This document shows, piece after piece, positions 1 to 8,787 of a DNA stretch of 64,000 nt. The DNA comes from Aeromonas bivalvium. Its GTDB lineage: Bacteria; Pseudomonadota; Gammaproteobacteria; Enterobacterales; Aeromonadaceae. The DNA lies in assembly GCF_000819765.1 (NCBI RefSeq), contig NZ_CDBT01000027.1, forward strand, positions 1 through 64,000, given 5' to 3'. Made by a program: the position numbers and the translations under genes. Numbering within the stretch: the stretch's first letter is position 1; each line of letters starts with the position of its first letter. The notes under the pieces were generated by a model. It did not search any database. It was not told the DNA's origin and worked only from the letters and a program-made list of their open reading frames with translations.

Positions 1-117
1 AATCTTCAAAAATGGGCCTCTCTCTAGTTATTCATGTCCAAACACAGCTTTTGTACAAACTTATCCACAGAACAGGGGTAGGGATTGCTAGAATGGCCGT
101 AAATCAAGGAGGCCAAG

Positions 118-657
118 ATGGACTTGCGACTGAGACCCTATAAAGGAAAACGCCCGCAACTGGGCAAACGGGTATATGTGGACCCCTGCGCCACCCTGGT
201 GGGAGACATTGTGCTCGGCGACGATGCCAGCATCTGGCCCCTGGTGGCGGCACGGGGGGATGTGAACCATATCCGTATCGGCGCCCGCAGCAATGTGCAG
301 GACGGCACCGTTCTGCACCTCAGCCGCAGGAGCGCCGCGAATCCCGATGGTTATCCCCTGCTGATCGGGGAAGACGTCACCGTGGGCCACAAGGCCATGC
401 TGCACGGTTGCACCATAGGCAACCGGGTACTGGTCGGCATGGGGGCCATACTGCTGGATGGGGTGGTGGTCGAGGATGATGTGATGATAGGGGCCGGCAG
501 CCTGGTGCCACCGGGCAAGCGGCTCGTATCCGGTTTTCTTTATATGGGGAACCCGGTCAAGCAGGCACGGCCGCTCAAGCCGGCAGAGATTGCCTTTCTC
601 AAGACCTCGGCCGACAACTATGTCCTGCTCAAGGATGAGTATCTGCAAGAGGCTTGA
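118..657 (+). CDS. yrdA: Gamma-class carbonic anhydrase family protein (YrdA-like)
   Basis: A 179-residue left-handed beta-helix protein of the gamma carbonic anhydrase / YrdA family, cytoplasmic. Hexapeptide-repeat spacing runs from about residue 20 to 150, and three histidines at 67, 91 and 96 (in TVLHLS and GHKAMLHG) match the zinc ligands of the family. The start is fixed by a strong AAGGAGG-type ribosome site about 6 nt upstream. Family members bind zinc, but carbonic anhydrase activity is not proven for all, so the enzymatic role is an inference. It stands alone, convergent with polA, with a shared hairpin between them. Length is normal for the family. Confidence 0.93.
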   Translation: MDLRLRPYKGKRPQLGKRVYVDPCATLVGDIVLGDDASIWPLVAARGDVNHIRIGARSNVQDGTVLHLSRRSAANPDGYPLLIGEDVTVGHKAMLHGCTIGNRVLVGMGAILLDGVVVEDDVMIGAGSLVPPGKRLVSGFLYMGNPVKQARPLKPAEIAFLKTSADNYVLLKDEYLQEA

Positions 658-678
658 AACAGACAGAGAACGAAAACA

Positions 679-702
679 AGAAGCCCGGCATGCGCCGTGC
701 TT
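679..702. terminator. Hairpin between yrdA and polA
   Basis: A GAAGC/GCTTC stem extended by CGGC/GCCG around a 4-nt loop, with T-rich sequence on both sides. It can serve as a bidirectional terminator for the two convergent genes. Confidence 0.65.
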
Positions 703-740
703 CAATTCTTCTTATTATAGCTAGCCAATCACTGTGAGGA

Positions 741-3482
741 TCAGTGGGCCTGATCCCAGTTGTCACCGGTCCCGGCTTCCACCACCAGCGGCACGTGCAG
801 CTCGGCCGCCGCAGACATCTTCTCCTTGATGAGGGCGATGTACTCCTCCAGCTTCTCCTCGCGGATCTCGAACACCAGTTCATCGTGAACCTGCATCAGC
901 ATGTGGATGGAGCCATCGGTAATGCCCCGGATCCAGCCATCGACGGCGATCATGGCGCGCTTGATGATGTCGGCGGCCGTGCCCTGCATGGGGGCGTTGA
1001 TCGCCGCCCGCTCCGCCGCCTTGCGCAGTCCGGCGTTGCGGGACTTGATGTCCGGCAGGTAGAGGCGACGACCGAACAGGGTCTCGACATAGCCCTGGGC
1101 TTCCGCCTGCTGGCGGGTGCGCTCCATGTATTCCAGCACGCCCGGGTAGCGCTCGAAGTAGAGATCCATGTACTTCTGCGCCTCGGCACGGCCGATCCCC
1201 AGCTGCTTGGCCAGACCGAAGGCACTCATGCCATAGATGAGGCCGAAGTTGATCGCCTTGGCGCTGCGGCGCATGTCGGTGGTCACCGCATCGAGCGCCA
1301 CCCCGAACACCTCGGCGGCGGTCGCCTTGTGGATGTCCTTGCCCTCGGCAAAGGCGGTCAGCAAGCCCTGGTCACCGGAGAGGTGCGCCATGATGCGCAG
1401 CTCGATCTGGGAGTAATCCGCCGCCACCAGCTTGTAGCCGGCGCTCGGGATGAAGGCCTGACGAATGCGGCGCCCCTGCTCGTTGCGCACCGGAATGTTC
1501 TGCAGGTTGGGATCGGTGGAGGAGAGTCGGCCGGTCGCCGCCACCGCCTGATGGTAGGAGGTGTGTACCCGCCCGGTCTGGGGCTTGATCATCAGCGGCA
1601 GCTTGTCGGTGTAGGTGGACTTGAGCTTGGCCAGGCCACGGTGCTCCATCAGCAGGCGCGGCAGCTCATAGGTCTCCGCCAATTCCGCCAGCACCTCTTC
1701 GGCGGTGGACGGCGCGCCCTTGGGGGTCTTCTTGAGGATGGGCAGCCCCAGCTTGACGAACAGGATCTCGCCGAGCTGCTTGGGCGAGGAGAGGTTGAAC
1801 TCCTGGCCGGCCAGCTCGTGGGCCTGACGCTCCAGCTCCGCCAGACGCACTTCGATCTCCTGGCTCTGCTGGTGCAGCAATTTGGGGTCTATGGTGGTGC
1901 CGAGCAGTTCCATCCGTGCCAGCACCGGCAGCAGGGGCAGTTCGATCTCGGTGAACACCTTGGCAAGCGTGGGCTGCTTGCTCAGTTCGCCCCACAGGGT
2001 CTGGTGCAGACGCAGGGTGATGTCGGCATCTTCCGCCGCATAGGGCGCGGCCTGCTCCAGCTCGATCTGGTTGAAGGTGAGCTGCTTGGCCCCCTTGCCG
2101 GCGATATCCTCGAAGGAGACGGTGTCGACGCCCAGATACTTCTTCGCCAGAGAGTCCATGTCGTGACGGCTGGCGGTGGAGTTGAGCACATAGGATTCGA
2201 GCATGGTGTCGAAGGCGATGCCCTGCAGGTCGATGCCGTGATTCTGCAGCACGTTGCGATCGTACTTGAGGTTCTGACCGACCTTGAGGCGGGCCGGATC
2301 TTCCAGCAGCGGCTTGAGCTTGCCGAGCACCAGCGCCTCACTCAGCTGGGCCGGTGCCCCCAGATAATCGTGGCCGAAGGGCACATAGGCCGCCTTGCCC
2401 GGCTCGACGGCGAACGACACGCCAACGACGCGCGCTTCCATGTAGTCGAGACTGGTGGTCTCGGTATCGAAGGCAAACAGCGGTGCCGCCTGCAACTGTG
2501 CCAGCCAGGCGTCGAACTCTGCCTCTTCCAGAATGCAGCTGTAGTCGGTTTCGATGGCGGCAGCCGGGGCAGCGCCTTCCTCGTCACTCCCGCTCTGATC
2601 GCCCCCTTCCAGCTCCTTGAGCAGATTGCGCAACTCATACTCGCGGTAAACCGCCAGCAGGGATTCCTTGTCGATCGGGCCCAGCAGCAGCTCTTCCAGA
2701 CTCTGCTCCAGCTCGACGTCGGTCTTAATGGTCGCAAGTTGATAGGAGAGCCGCACCTGCTCCTCCTGCTCGCGGAACTTGTCGGCGAATGCCTTGGAGC
2801 CACGGAAGCCGAGGGCAGCCACCTTGTCCAGATTGGCGGCGATCTCGTCTATGCTGCCGATCCCCTGCAGCAGGGCCAGCGCCGTCTTCTCGCCCACCCC
2901 TGTCATGCCGGGGATGTTGTCCACCTTGTCCCCCATCAGGGCCAGGTAGTCGATGATGAGTTCGGGCGGCACACCGAACTTCTCGATCACCCCGTCCCGA
3001 TCGGTCTTCACATCCTTCATGGTATCGATCAAGGTGACATGGTCGGAGACCAGCTGCGCCATGTCCTTGTCACCTGTGCTGATGAGCACCGGCAGTTGTT
3101 TTTCTGTCGCCTGGCGGGCGAGCGTGCCGATCACGTCGTCGGCCTCGACCCCTTCCACCATCAGGAAGGGGAAGCCCATCGCCTTGATCATCTGGTGAAT
3201 GGGGGCAACCTGGCTGCGCAGATCGTCCGGCATGCTGGCGCGGGTCGCCTTGTACTCGGGGTAGATGTCGTCACGGAAGGTCTTGCCCTTGGCGTCGAAC
3301 ACCACGGCGACATGGCTGTCGGGGTATTGTTTGCGCAGGCTGCGCATCATATTGGCCATCACCCGGACGGCGCCGCTTGGCAATCCGGTGGAGGTTCGCA
3401 AGTCGGCCTGCTGGGAGGCGAAGAAGGCGCGATACAGATATGAAGAACCGTCAACCAGAATGAGGGGATTGCTAGGGGCCAT
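741..3482 (-). CDS. polA: DNA polymerase I
   Basis: Repair and Okazaki-fragment-processing polymerase, 913 residues, close to the E. coli length. The N-terminal 5'-nuclease domain (about 1-300) keeps its acidic metal ligands (D63, EADD at 113-116, GDKD at 137-140). The 3'-5' exonuclease domain is intact, with DTE at 339-341 and later Asp-containing motifs ([16 protein letters not shown]), so proofreading should be active. The C-terminal polymerase domain shows motif A (ADYSQIELR), the finger helix [14 protein letters not shown], and motif C (VHDE at 865-868). Transcribed alone from a 400-nt AT-rich upstream region. No Spot 42-like RNA was recognised next to it, unlike E. coli. Confidence 0.98.
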   Translation of the reverse strand: MAPSNPLILVDGSSYLYRAFFASQQADLRTSTGLPSGAVRVMANMMRSLRKQYPDSHVAVVFDAKGKTFRDDIYPEYKATRASMPDDLRSQVAPIHQMIKAMGFPFLMVEGVEADDVIGTLARQATEKQLPVLISTGDKDMAQLVSDHVTLIDTMKDVKTDRDGVIEKFGVPPELIIDYLALMGDKVDNIPGMTGVGEKTALALLQGIGSIDEIAANLDKVAALGFRGSKAFADKFREQEEQVRLSYQLATIKTDVELEQSLEELLLGPIDKESLLAVYREYELRNLLKELEGGDQSGSDEEGAAPAAAIETDYSCILEEAEFDAWLAQLQAAPLFAFDTETTSLDYMEARVVGVSFAVEPGKAAYVPFGHDYLGAPAQLSEALVLGKLKPLLEDPARLKVGQNLKYDRNVLQNHGIDLQGIAFDTMLESYVLNSTASRHDMDSLAKKYLGVDTVSFEDIAGKGAKQLTFNQIELEQAAPYAAEDADITLRLHQTLWGELSKQPTLAKVFTEIELPLLPVLARMELLGTTIDPKLLHQQSQEIEVRLAELERQAHELAGQEFNLSSPKQLGEILFVKLGLPILKKTPKGAPSTAEEVLAELAETYELPRLLMEHRGLAKLKSTYTDKLPLMIKPQTGRVHTSYHQAVAATGRLSSTDPNLQNIPVRNEQGRRIRQAFIPSAGYKLVAADYSQIELRIMAHLSGDQGLLTAFAEGKDIHKATAAEVFGVALDAVTTDMRRSAKAINFGLIYGMSAFGLAKQLGIGRAEAQKYMDLYFERYPGVLEYMERTRQQAEAQGYVETLFGRRLYLPDIKSRNAGLRKAAERAAINAPMQGTAADIIKRAMIAVDGWIRGITDGSIHMLMQVHDELVFEIREEKLEEYIALIKEKMSAAAELHVPLVVEAGTGDNWDQAH

Positions 3483-3885
3483 GAAGTCGTCCTGCCAGAG
3501 AGATAAACAGCCGCTAGGATGCCACAGGGACCCCCTGGCACCAAGGGGGCCGGCCTAACCTGTTGCTGGATGAATACCAAACAAACTCTGTGGATAACTC
3601 TGTGACCAAAAATGGCCGTTGCTGACCAGTGCTGTGAAAAACAACGAAGAACAAATCAAAAAAACCATTACAATCAATAAATTGCACATCATCCATCGTA
3701 TAAAGATGTATCGAGAATGACATGGCCAAATGTGGAAAAAATTTTAAGGGGATGAGTCAGGCAGGATCCAAAACGAAACAATCCTAGCACAGCATCCTGA
3801 CTTGACCAGCCGGGGGCGAACGATAACCATACAAAAGTGCCAGTTTCCACCTTGGCTCACATTTTCGACAACAAGGAGTCTTCCC
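3483..3885. other. Intergenic region between divergent polA and elbB
   Basis: 403 nt holding the upstream regions of both genes. The central part is markedly AT-rich compared with the flanks. A perfect 9-mer matching the DnaA-box consensus (TGTGGATAA on the plus strand) lies at 3589-3597. I see no convincing ORF and no clearly spaced sigma-70 promoter that I would defend. Confidence 0.6.
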
Positions 3886-4539
3886 ATGAAAAAAGTGGCC
3901 GTGATCTTGAGTGGTTGTGGCGTGTTTGATGGCGCCGAGATCCACGAGGCGGTGATCAGCCTGCTCGCCCTGGCGCGCCAGGGCGCCTCCACCCAGTGCT
4001 TCGCTCCCGATGTGCCCCAACGCCATGTCATCAATCACCTGACCGGTGACGTGAGCGAGGGGGAGAGCCGCAACGTGCTGGTCGAGGCCGCCCGCATCTG
4101 CCGCGGCCAGATCCGCGATGTGGCCGAGCTCGACGCCGCCGATTTCGATGCCTTGCTGCTGCCCGGCGGTTTCGGTGCCGCCAAGAACCTGTGTGACTTC
4201 GCGCTCAAGGGGGCCCAGTGCCAGATCCAGCCCGATGTGCTGAAGGCGTGCCAGAGCTTTGCCCGCGCCGGCAAGCCAGCCGCCTATATCTGCATCGCGC
4301 CGGCCATGATCCCGCTCATCTATGGCGCCGGCACCCTGGCCACCATAGGCAGGGATGAAGGGACGGCCAGTGCCATGGAAGCCATGGGCGCCAGCCACCT
4401 CGCCTGCCCGGTCAACGAGTTCGTGGTGGATGAGGAGCGCAGAGTCATCTCCACCCCCGCCTATATGCTGGCCAACAACATCATCGAGGCGGCAGACGGC
4501 ATAGAGAAGACGGTCAAGCAACTGCTCGCCATGTGCTGA
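3886..4539 (+). CDS. elbB: Isoprenoid biosynthesis glyoxalase ElbB
   Basis: A 217-residue DJ-1/PfpI superfamily protein, the ElbB/YhbL subfamily linked in E. coli to isoprenoid synthesis and shown to have glyoxalase activity. Visible features are the N-terminal VAVILSGCGVFDG strand-loop, the PGGFGAAKN loop near residue 105, and a nucleophile-elbow cysteine in YICIAPA near residue 137. The reading frame is open further upstream, but the start at 3886 is chosen because AAGGAG lies 7 nt before it and the protein then begins exactly at the family N-terminus. A strong terminator follows, so it is probably monocistronic. Confidence 0.93.
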   Translation: MKKVAVILSGCGVFDGAEIHEAVISLLALARQGASTQCFAPDVPQRHVINHLTGDVSEGESRNVLVEAARICRGQIRDVAELDAADFDALLLPGGFGAAKNLCDFALKGAQCQIQPDVLKACQSFARAGKPAAYICIAPAMIPLIYGAGTLATIGRDEGTASAMEAMGASHLACPVNEFVVDEERRVISTPAYMLANNIIEAADGIEKTVKQLLAMC

Positions 4540-4571
4540 GGCAAGGAGCCAGGTCCCTGCCCGCCATCAAC

Positions 4572-4600
4572 GAGAAGGCCGCTCATCGAGCGGCCTTCTC
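4572..4600 (+). terminator. Perfect 13-bp hairpin after elbB
   Basis: GAGAAGGCCGCTC at 4572-4584 pairs perfectly with 4588-4600 around a 3-nt loop. There is no strong U-run, so Rho-independent strength is uncertain. It separates elbB from convergent zapB and may serve both. Confidence 0.7.
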
Positions 4601-4625
4601 ACATGCGACGAGGAACGGCAGGGGA

Positions 4626-4835
4626 TCAGATGGCTTCGTCCATCTGATCGATCTTGCCGAGCAGGGCGCGCAGACGCTCTTGCCAGGCTTGATGCTCGTT
4701 GCGCAGCTGATGGTTCTCATCTTGCAGCTGGTTGTTCTGCTGCTTCAGTTCGTCCAGCTCCATCTTCAGCAGGGAGATGTTGTCGACGGCGGATTGGACT
4801 TTGGATTCGAGTTGTTCAAGGACTTCTAGTGACAT
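4626..4835 (-). CDS. zapB: Cell division protein ZapB
   Basis: A 69-residue, almost wholly coiled-coil cytoplasmic protein that joins the Z-ring through ZapA and helps link it to the chromosome terminus. The sequence shows continuous heptads (SLEVLEQLESKVQSAVDNI onward), rich in Leu, Gln and Glu, with the conserved N-terminus MSLEVLEQLE. The frame stays open upstream, but the start at 4835 gives the canonical N-terminus. It is a little shorter than the 81-residue E. coli protein. It has its own upstream region and is convergent with elbB. Confidence 0.9.
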   Translation of the reverse strand: MSLEVLEQLESKVQSAVDNISLLKMELDELKQQNNQLQDENHQLRNEHQAWQERLRALLGKIDQMDEAI

Positions 4836-5003
4836 GATGCGTACCTGTTTGTTCAATTGCGATGCCCCACAGAGGGCAATGCCAGCGCGTGGAGTCAGCA
4901 TACCCTGAGCCGCTTCGCACAAACAAGCCGGAGCGGGGGAAAATGCGGTCTCACCGCCATCCCAGCTCAAATCTGCGTCGATTTCCTTCACATGGGCCGG
5001 GAT

Positions 5004-6284
5004 TCATCCCTGCCAGGCGATATATCCGCCCAGCAGCAGACAGGCCATCAGATACATGAAGGCGCCATAGGCCAGGTTCCAGCGCAGCAGCAAGGAGGCA
5101 CTCAGGTTGTAGCGGGCGGCCAATGCCAGGTTGGAGCCGGAGAGCGGGCTGGTACCGGTCGCCAGCCCCCAGCCAAGCAGGAAACACAGGCCGAGCAGGC
5201 TGGGATCCGGATTCAGGGGCCAGAGCAGCGGCGCCAGCCCCGAGATGCTGATCAGGGGATGCACCCCGAAGATGGCCACCACCAGGATCAGCAACAGGGT
5301 CAGCGACGCTTCGAACCAGCCAAAGTGCTGGAACAGCGGCAACCCGTGATCGCCGACGGCCAGGGTGGACAAGGCGCTATGGATGCCCGCCGCCAGCAGT
5401 CCAGCGCCGAGAAACAGCACCAGCTGGCCACCGATGGCGGGGAAGCGCTCCACCACCTGTCGCTTGAGCGCCAGGGCACGCCCCTGGCGTGGCATGAAGA
5501 CCAGCGCCAACAGAGGAGCAACCAGGGCGATCACCGCCAGAATGCTGAGGGCGGGCCACCACTGCTTCATCAGCAGCACGGCCGCCACCAGGGCCAGCGG
5601 CAGTCCCAGGGTCTGCACCCGCAGCGGATACCCCTGAAAATCGGCGATCGCCCCCAGCCGCTCGACCTGCCAGGCGGTGACCCCCATCGCGATGAGGGCG
5701 CCGAGCATGCCGAACGGCAAGATGGGAGCCAGCCGCATGCCGGGGGCATAGGTGAGCGCCACCGCCATGGCCACGAAGAAGGGGGACCAGAATGCGGCGG
5801 CGCAGAAGATGCGGCTCAGCACCATGACCTGGCGTCGTTCCAGGCTGTTGTTGCGCTCCAGCCGATCGCCAATGATGAAGAGCACCGACAGGTTGATCAC
5901 GGCCCCCAGCAGGTTGAGGCTCGCCATCGTGCTCCACAGCCCCTTGCGTCCTGACCAGGCAGGGGTGCCGGTCAGCAGCCCAGAGGTCGCGAGATTGAGG
6001 GTGCTCACGGCGGCGAACATGGTCAGCATGTCGATATTGGGTAGCAGCCACTCCCCCAGGGTGAGTTCGGCACCGCGCACGAAGGAAAACAACAGCAGTA
6101 TCAAGGCGGCCCCGTATAGCGCCAACGCCTGGCGCCTGGCGGCTCCCGCCATCCTGGGCCAGGTCAGCAGGGACGCCATCCAGGCCGCCAGGGCGGCGGG
6201 CCAGGGCGAAATGCCCCCGTAAAGGTGCAGCAGATTGAGCAGCCACATTGCCAGGATGAGCCATCCCGACCACCACTTGGCCAT
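5004..6284 (-). CDS. Predicted multi-pass inner-membrane permease, function unknown
   Basis: A 426-residue, very hydrophobic protein with roughly ten to twelve predicted membrane segments. The second half contains a Gly/Ser/Pro-rich re-entrant-like stretch (SGLAPLLWPLNPDP, then GLATGTSPLSGSNLALAARYN) that resembles the pore-loop repeats of ArsB/NhaD/CitT-type ion transporters. That similarity is by eye only. It starts 23 nt after cysE on the same strand, so it is probably the last gene of a fieF-cysE-permease operon. The substrate cannot be deduced; an anion or metal link is only suggested by the fieF neighbour. Confidence 0.6.
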   Translation of the reverse strand: MAKWWSGWLILAMWLLNLLHLYGGISPWPAALAAWMASLLTWPRMAGAARRQALALYGAALILLLFSFVRGAELTLGEWLLPNIDMLTMFAAVSTLNLATSGLLTGTPAWSGRKGLWSTMASLNLLGAVINLSVLFIIGDRLERNNSLERRQVMVLSRIFCAAAFWSPFFVAMAVALTYAPGMRLAPILPFGMLGALIAMGVTAWQVERLGAIADFQGYPLRVQTLGLPLALVAAVLLMKQWWPALSILAVIALVAPLLALVFMPRQGRALALKRQVVERFPAIGGQLVLFLGAGLLAAGIHSALSTLAVGDHGLPLFQHFGWFEASLTLLLILVVAIFGVHPLISISGLAPLLWPLNPDPSLLGLCFLLGWGLATGTSPLSGSNLALAARYNLSASLLLRWNLAYGAFMYLMACLLLGGYIAWQG

Positions 6285-6307
6285 GGTCCAGCCTTACATC
6301 AGGAGAG

Positions 6308-7087
6308 TCAGAGGCACTGGTCCATGTCCAGCGAGGGTTTGTCGCACTCGGGATGACCGACGATCTTGGCTGGCACACCGGCGACCGTGGTATGGGGCGG
6401 CACCGGGTTGATCACCACGCTCCCCGCCCCTATCTTGGCCCCCATGCCGACTTCTATGTTGCCGAGCACCTTGGCACCGGCACCGATCATCACCCCTTCA
6501 CGGATCTTGGGATGGCGATCACCCCCCTCCTTGCCGGTGCCCCCCAGGGTGACGCTCTGCAAGATGGAGACATCGTCCTCGATCACCGCCGTCTCCCCGA
6601 CCACTATGCCGGTAGCATGGTCGAACATGATCCCCTTGCCGATGCGGGCGGCGGGATGCACATCCACCCCGAACACCACCGAGATCTGGTTTTGCAGATA
6701 GAGCGCCAGCGGGCGGCGACCCTGCTGCCACAACCAGTGGGCCACCCGGTAGCCTTGCAGAGCATGGAATCCCTTGAGATAGAGCAGGGGAGTCGAGAAG
6801 AATTCGACTGCGGGGTCTCGCTCCTGTACGGCACAGATGTCGGCTGCCACCACGGCCAGCAGATCGGGATCGCTGCGCAGGGCCTGCTCTATTACCTCGC
6901 GCAGGGCGATGGCGGGCATGGTGGCGCTGTCGAGCTTGTTGGCAAGCTGGAAACTCAAGGCCGAGCGCAGCGTCTCATGATTGAGAATGGTGGAGTGGAA
7001 GAAGCTGGCCAACATGGGCTCCTGGGTCGCCATCATGCCCGCTTCCTGCTGAATTTTTTGCCACGTACGGGCAACCAGATCATCCAT
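6308..7087 (-). CDS. cysE: Serine O-acetyltransferase (CysE family)
   Basis: 259 residues, close to the 273 of E. coli CysE. It would acetylate serine with acetyl-CoA to O-acetylserine, the first step of cysteine synthesis. The helical N-terminal domain is followed by a left-handed beta-helix with hexapeptide repeats from about residue 140. Catalytic and acetyl-CoA-loop signatures are present: the DVHPAARIGKGIMFDHATG stretch, GDRHPKI and AGVPAKIVG. It lies 8 nt after fieF and just before an unknown permease, not in the secB-gpsA-cysE context of E. coli, so this could be a second copy in the genome. Confidence 0.9.
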   Translation of the reverse strand: MDDLVARTWQKIQQEAGMMATQEPMLASFFHSTILNHETLRSALSFQLANKLDSATMPAIALREVIEQALRSDPDLLAVVAADICAVQERDPAVEFFSTPLLYLKGFHALQGYRVAHWLWQQGRRPLALYLQNQISVVFGVDVHPAARIGKGIMFDHATGIVVGETAVIEDDVSILQSVTLGGTGKEGGDRHPKIREGVMIGAGAKVLGNIEVGMGAKIGAGSVVINPVPPHTTVAGVPAKIVGHPECDKPSLDMDQCL

Positions 7088-7095
7088 GTTACTGC

Positions 7096-8007
7096 CTACT
7101 GTTGTTCGATGGGGGAGCCTTGCCGTTCCTTGTGCACCACAGAGATGGGATCCATGTGAATGATGACGTCCGTCCGCTCAAAGGCCTGGCGCACCGCCAG
7201 TTCCGCCTCGTCGGCGATCTGGTGGGCCTTGACCAGGGGGAGCTGATCATCCAGCTCCAGATGTAACTGCACAAAACGGGTCGGCCCGGATTGGCGGGTA
7301 CGCAGATCATGCACACCGTGCACACCGGCGACCCCACAGCAAAGGGCCATTATTCTCGCTTGTTCCTCCGCTGGCAACTGGCGATCCAGCAGGGCCTGTA
7401 CCGACTCGTACCCTATGGTCAGCGCGCCCCACAGCAGGAAGAGGCCGATCAGGACGGCAAACAGGCCATCGGCCCAGAGCCAGCCCTGCCCCGCCAGCAC
7501 CAGGGCGAGCAGGACACCGCCGTTGAGCAACAGATCGGAACGGTAGTGCAGCATGTCCGCCTTGATGGCCACACTGCCGGTGCGCCGCACCACGAATTGC
7601 TGGAAGCCCACCAGCAGCAGGGTCAGTGCCATGGAGCCCAGGCTCACCCAAATGCCCGCCTCCAGCCGCAAGATGGGATCCTCCTTGAGCAGGGAGGAGA
7701 TGCCGTGCATCACCAGCAGCAGAGCCGACCCCGCGATGAAGGCGGACTGGATAAGGCCGGCCAGGGATTCCGCCTTGCCATGGCCGAATCTGTGCTCCTC
7801 ATCGGCGGGGGTCATGGCATAGCGGATGGCGAGCAGGTTGATGATGGAGGCACTCACGTCCATGAAGGAGTCGGTCAGGGAGGCCAGCAGGCTGGAAGAG
7901 CCCGTCATCAGCCAGGCGATCAGCTTGCCGGTGATGAGCAAGGTGGCCGTACCGACGGCAGCCATGCTGGCCAGGGTCACCCAGCGGGAATATTGTTGAT
8001 GGCTCAC
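7096..8007 (-). CDS. fieF: Cation diffusion facilitator FieF (ferrous iron/zinc efflux)
   Basis: A 303-residue cation diffusion facilitator that exports divalent metals by proton antiport. There are about six membrane segments. The TM2 metal-site signature SLTDSFMDVSAS and the TM5 signature HYRSDLLLNGGV are visible, as is the GHGKAESLAGL loop. A cytoplasmic C-terminal domain begins near residue 210. The frame stays open far upstream antisense to cpxR. The GTG at 8005-8007, preceded by AGAGGAAAG, gives the normal family length and start. It is divergent from cpxR, as in enteric bacteria, but without cpxP in between. Followed at 8 nt by cysE. Confidence 0.92.
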   Translation of the reverse strand: MSHQQYSRWVTLASMAAVGTATLLITGKLIAWLMTGSSSLLASLTDSFMDVSASIINLLAIRYAMTPADEEHRFGHGKAESLAGLIQSAFIAGSALLLVMHGISSLLKEDPILRLEAGIWVSLGSMALTLLLVGFQQFVVRRTGSVAIKADMLHYRSDLLLNGGVLLALVLAGQGWLWADGLFAVLIGLFLLWGALTIGYESVQALLDRQLPAEEQARIMALCCGVAGVHGVHDLRTRQSGPTRFVQLHLELDDQLPLVKAHQIADEAELAVRQAFERTDVIIHMDPISVVHKERQGSPIEQQ

Positions 8008-8094
8008 AACCGGCTTTCCTCTTGCGGTTAAAAATCTATTATACCCTGACCCTGCGCCCCCTTTGGCGCGAAAAATGATCGGAACTGGCGACTG

Positions 8095-8787
8095 ATGAAC
8101 AGAATTTTGCTGGTCGATGACGACCTGGACCTCACCCAGATGCTCCACGAAATCCTGACCCTGGAAGGTTTCCAGGTGACGGTGGCCGATGATGGCGAAC
8201 AGGGGCTGCACCAGCTGGAACAGCAGGCCTTCGATCTGATCCTGCTGGACGTCATGATGCCCAGGCTCAACGGCTTCGCCATGCTGGCCAGGCTGAGGGA
8301 GCGACTCGATACCCCAGTACTGATGCTGACCGCCCGCGGCGACAGCCAGGACAGGGTCAATGGTCTGGAGGCGGGCGCCGATGACTACCTGGCCAAACCG
8401 TTCGACGACAGGGAGCTGCTCGCCAGGATCCGCGCCATACTGCGTCGCACCCAGGGCAGCAACCCATCGAGGATGGGCGCCGACGAGGTGCAGTTCATGG
8501 ATATCCAGCTGCAACCCGGCCTGCAGCAGGCTTGCTGCGATGGCAGACAGCTGGAGCTGACCGCCACCGAATTTGGCCTGCTGGAATGTCTGCTGCGCAG
8601 TCCTGGGCAGATCATCAGCAAGAGGCAGCTCTCGGAACAGGTGCTCGGCAAGAAGCTCGAGCCCTTCGATCGCGCCATCGACATGCACCTGAGCAACCTG
8701 CGCAAGAAGCTGCCGGAGCGAGCCGATGGCCAGCCCCGTTTCAAGACGGTGCGGGGCCGCGGCTACCTCTGGCTGGACGCAACATGA
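8095..8787 (+). CDS. cpxR: Response regulator CpxR
   Basis: A 230-residue OmpR/PhoB-family regulator of the envelope-stress response. The receiver domain occupies about 1-115, with the acidic pair DDD at 8-10, phospho-acceptor D52 in LLDVMMP, and the conserved lysine in AKPF. The winged-helix DNA-binding domain follows (LTATEFGLLECLLRSPG, then TVRGRGYLW). Its stop overlaps the cpxA start as ATGA, so the two genes are translationally coupled. Confidence 0.96.
   Translation: MNRILLVDDDLDLTQMLHEILTLEGFQVTVADDGEQGLHQLEQQAFDLILLDVMMPRLNGFAMLARLRERLDTPVLMLTARGDSQDRVNGLEAGADDYLAKPFDDRELLARIRAILRRTQGSNPSRMGADEVQFMDIQLQPGLQQACCDGRQLELTATEFGLLECLLRSPGQIISKRQLSEQVLGKKLEPFDRAIDMHLSNLRKKLPERADGQPRFKTVRGRGYLWLDAT

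Noticed and set aside
744-3443. Very long open frame antisense to polA
   Set aside because: It is a shadow of high-G+C codon bias in polA; the product is low complexity, His/Gln/Leu-rich, with no family features.
3483-3885. Spot 42-like small RNA next to polA
   Set aside because: No segment resembles the conserved Spot 42 start or its terminal hairpin on either side of polA.
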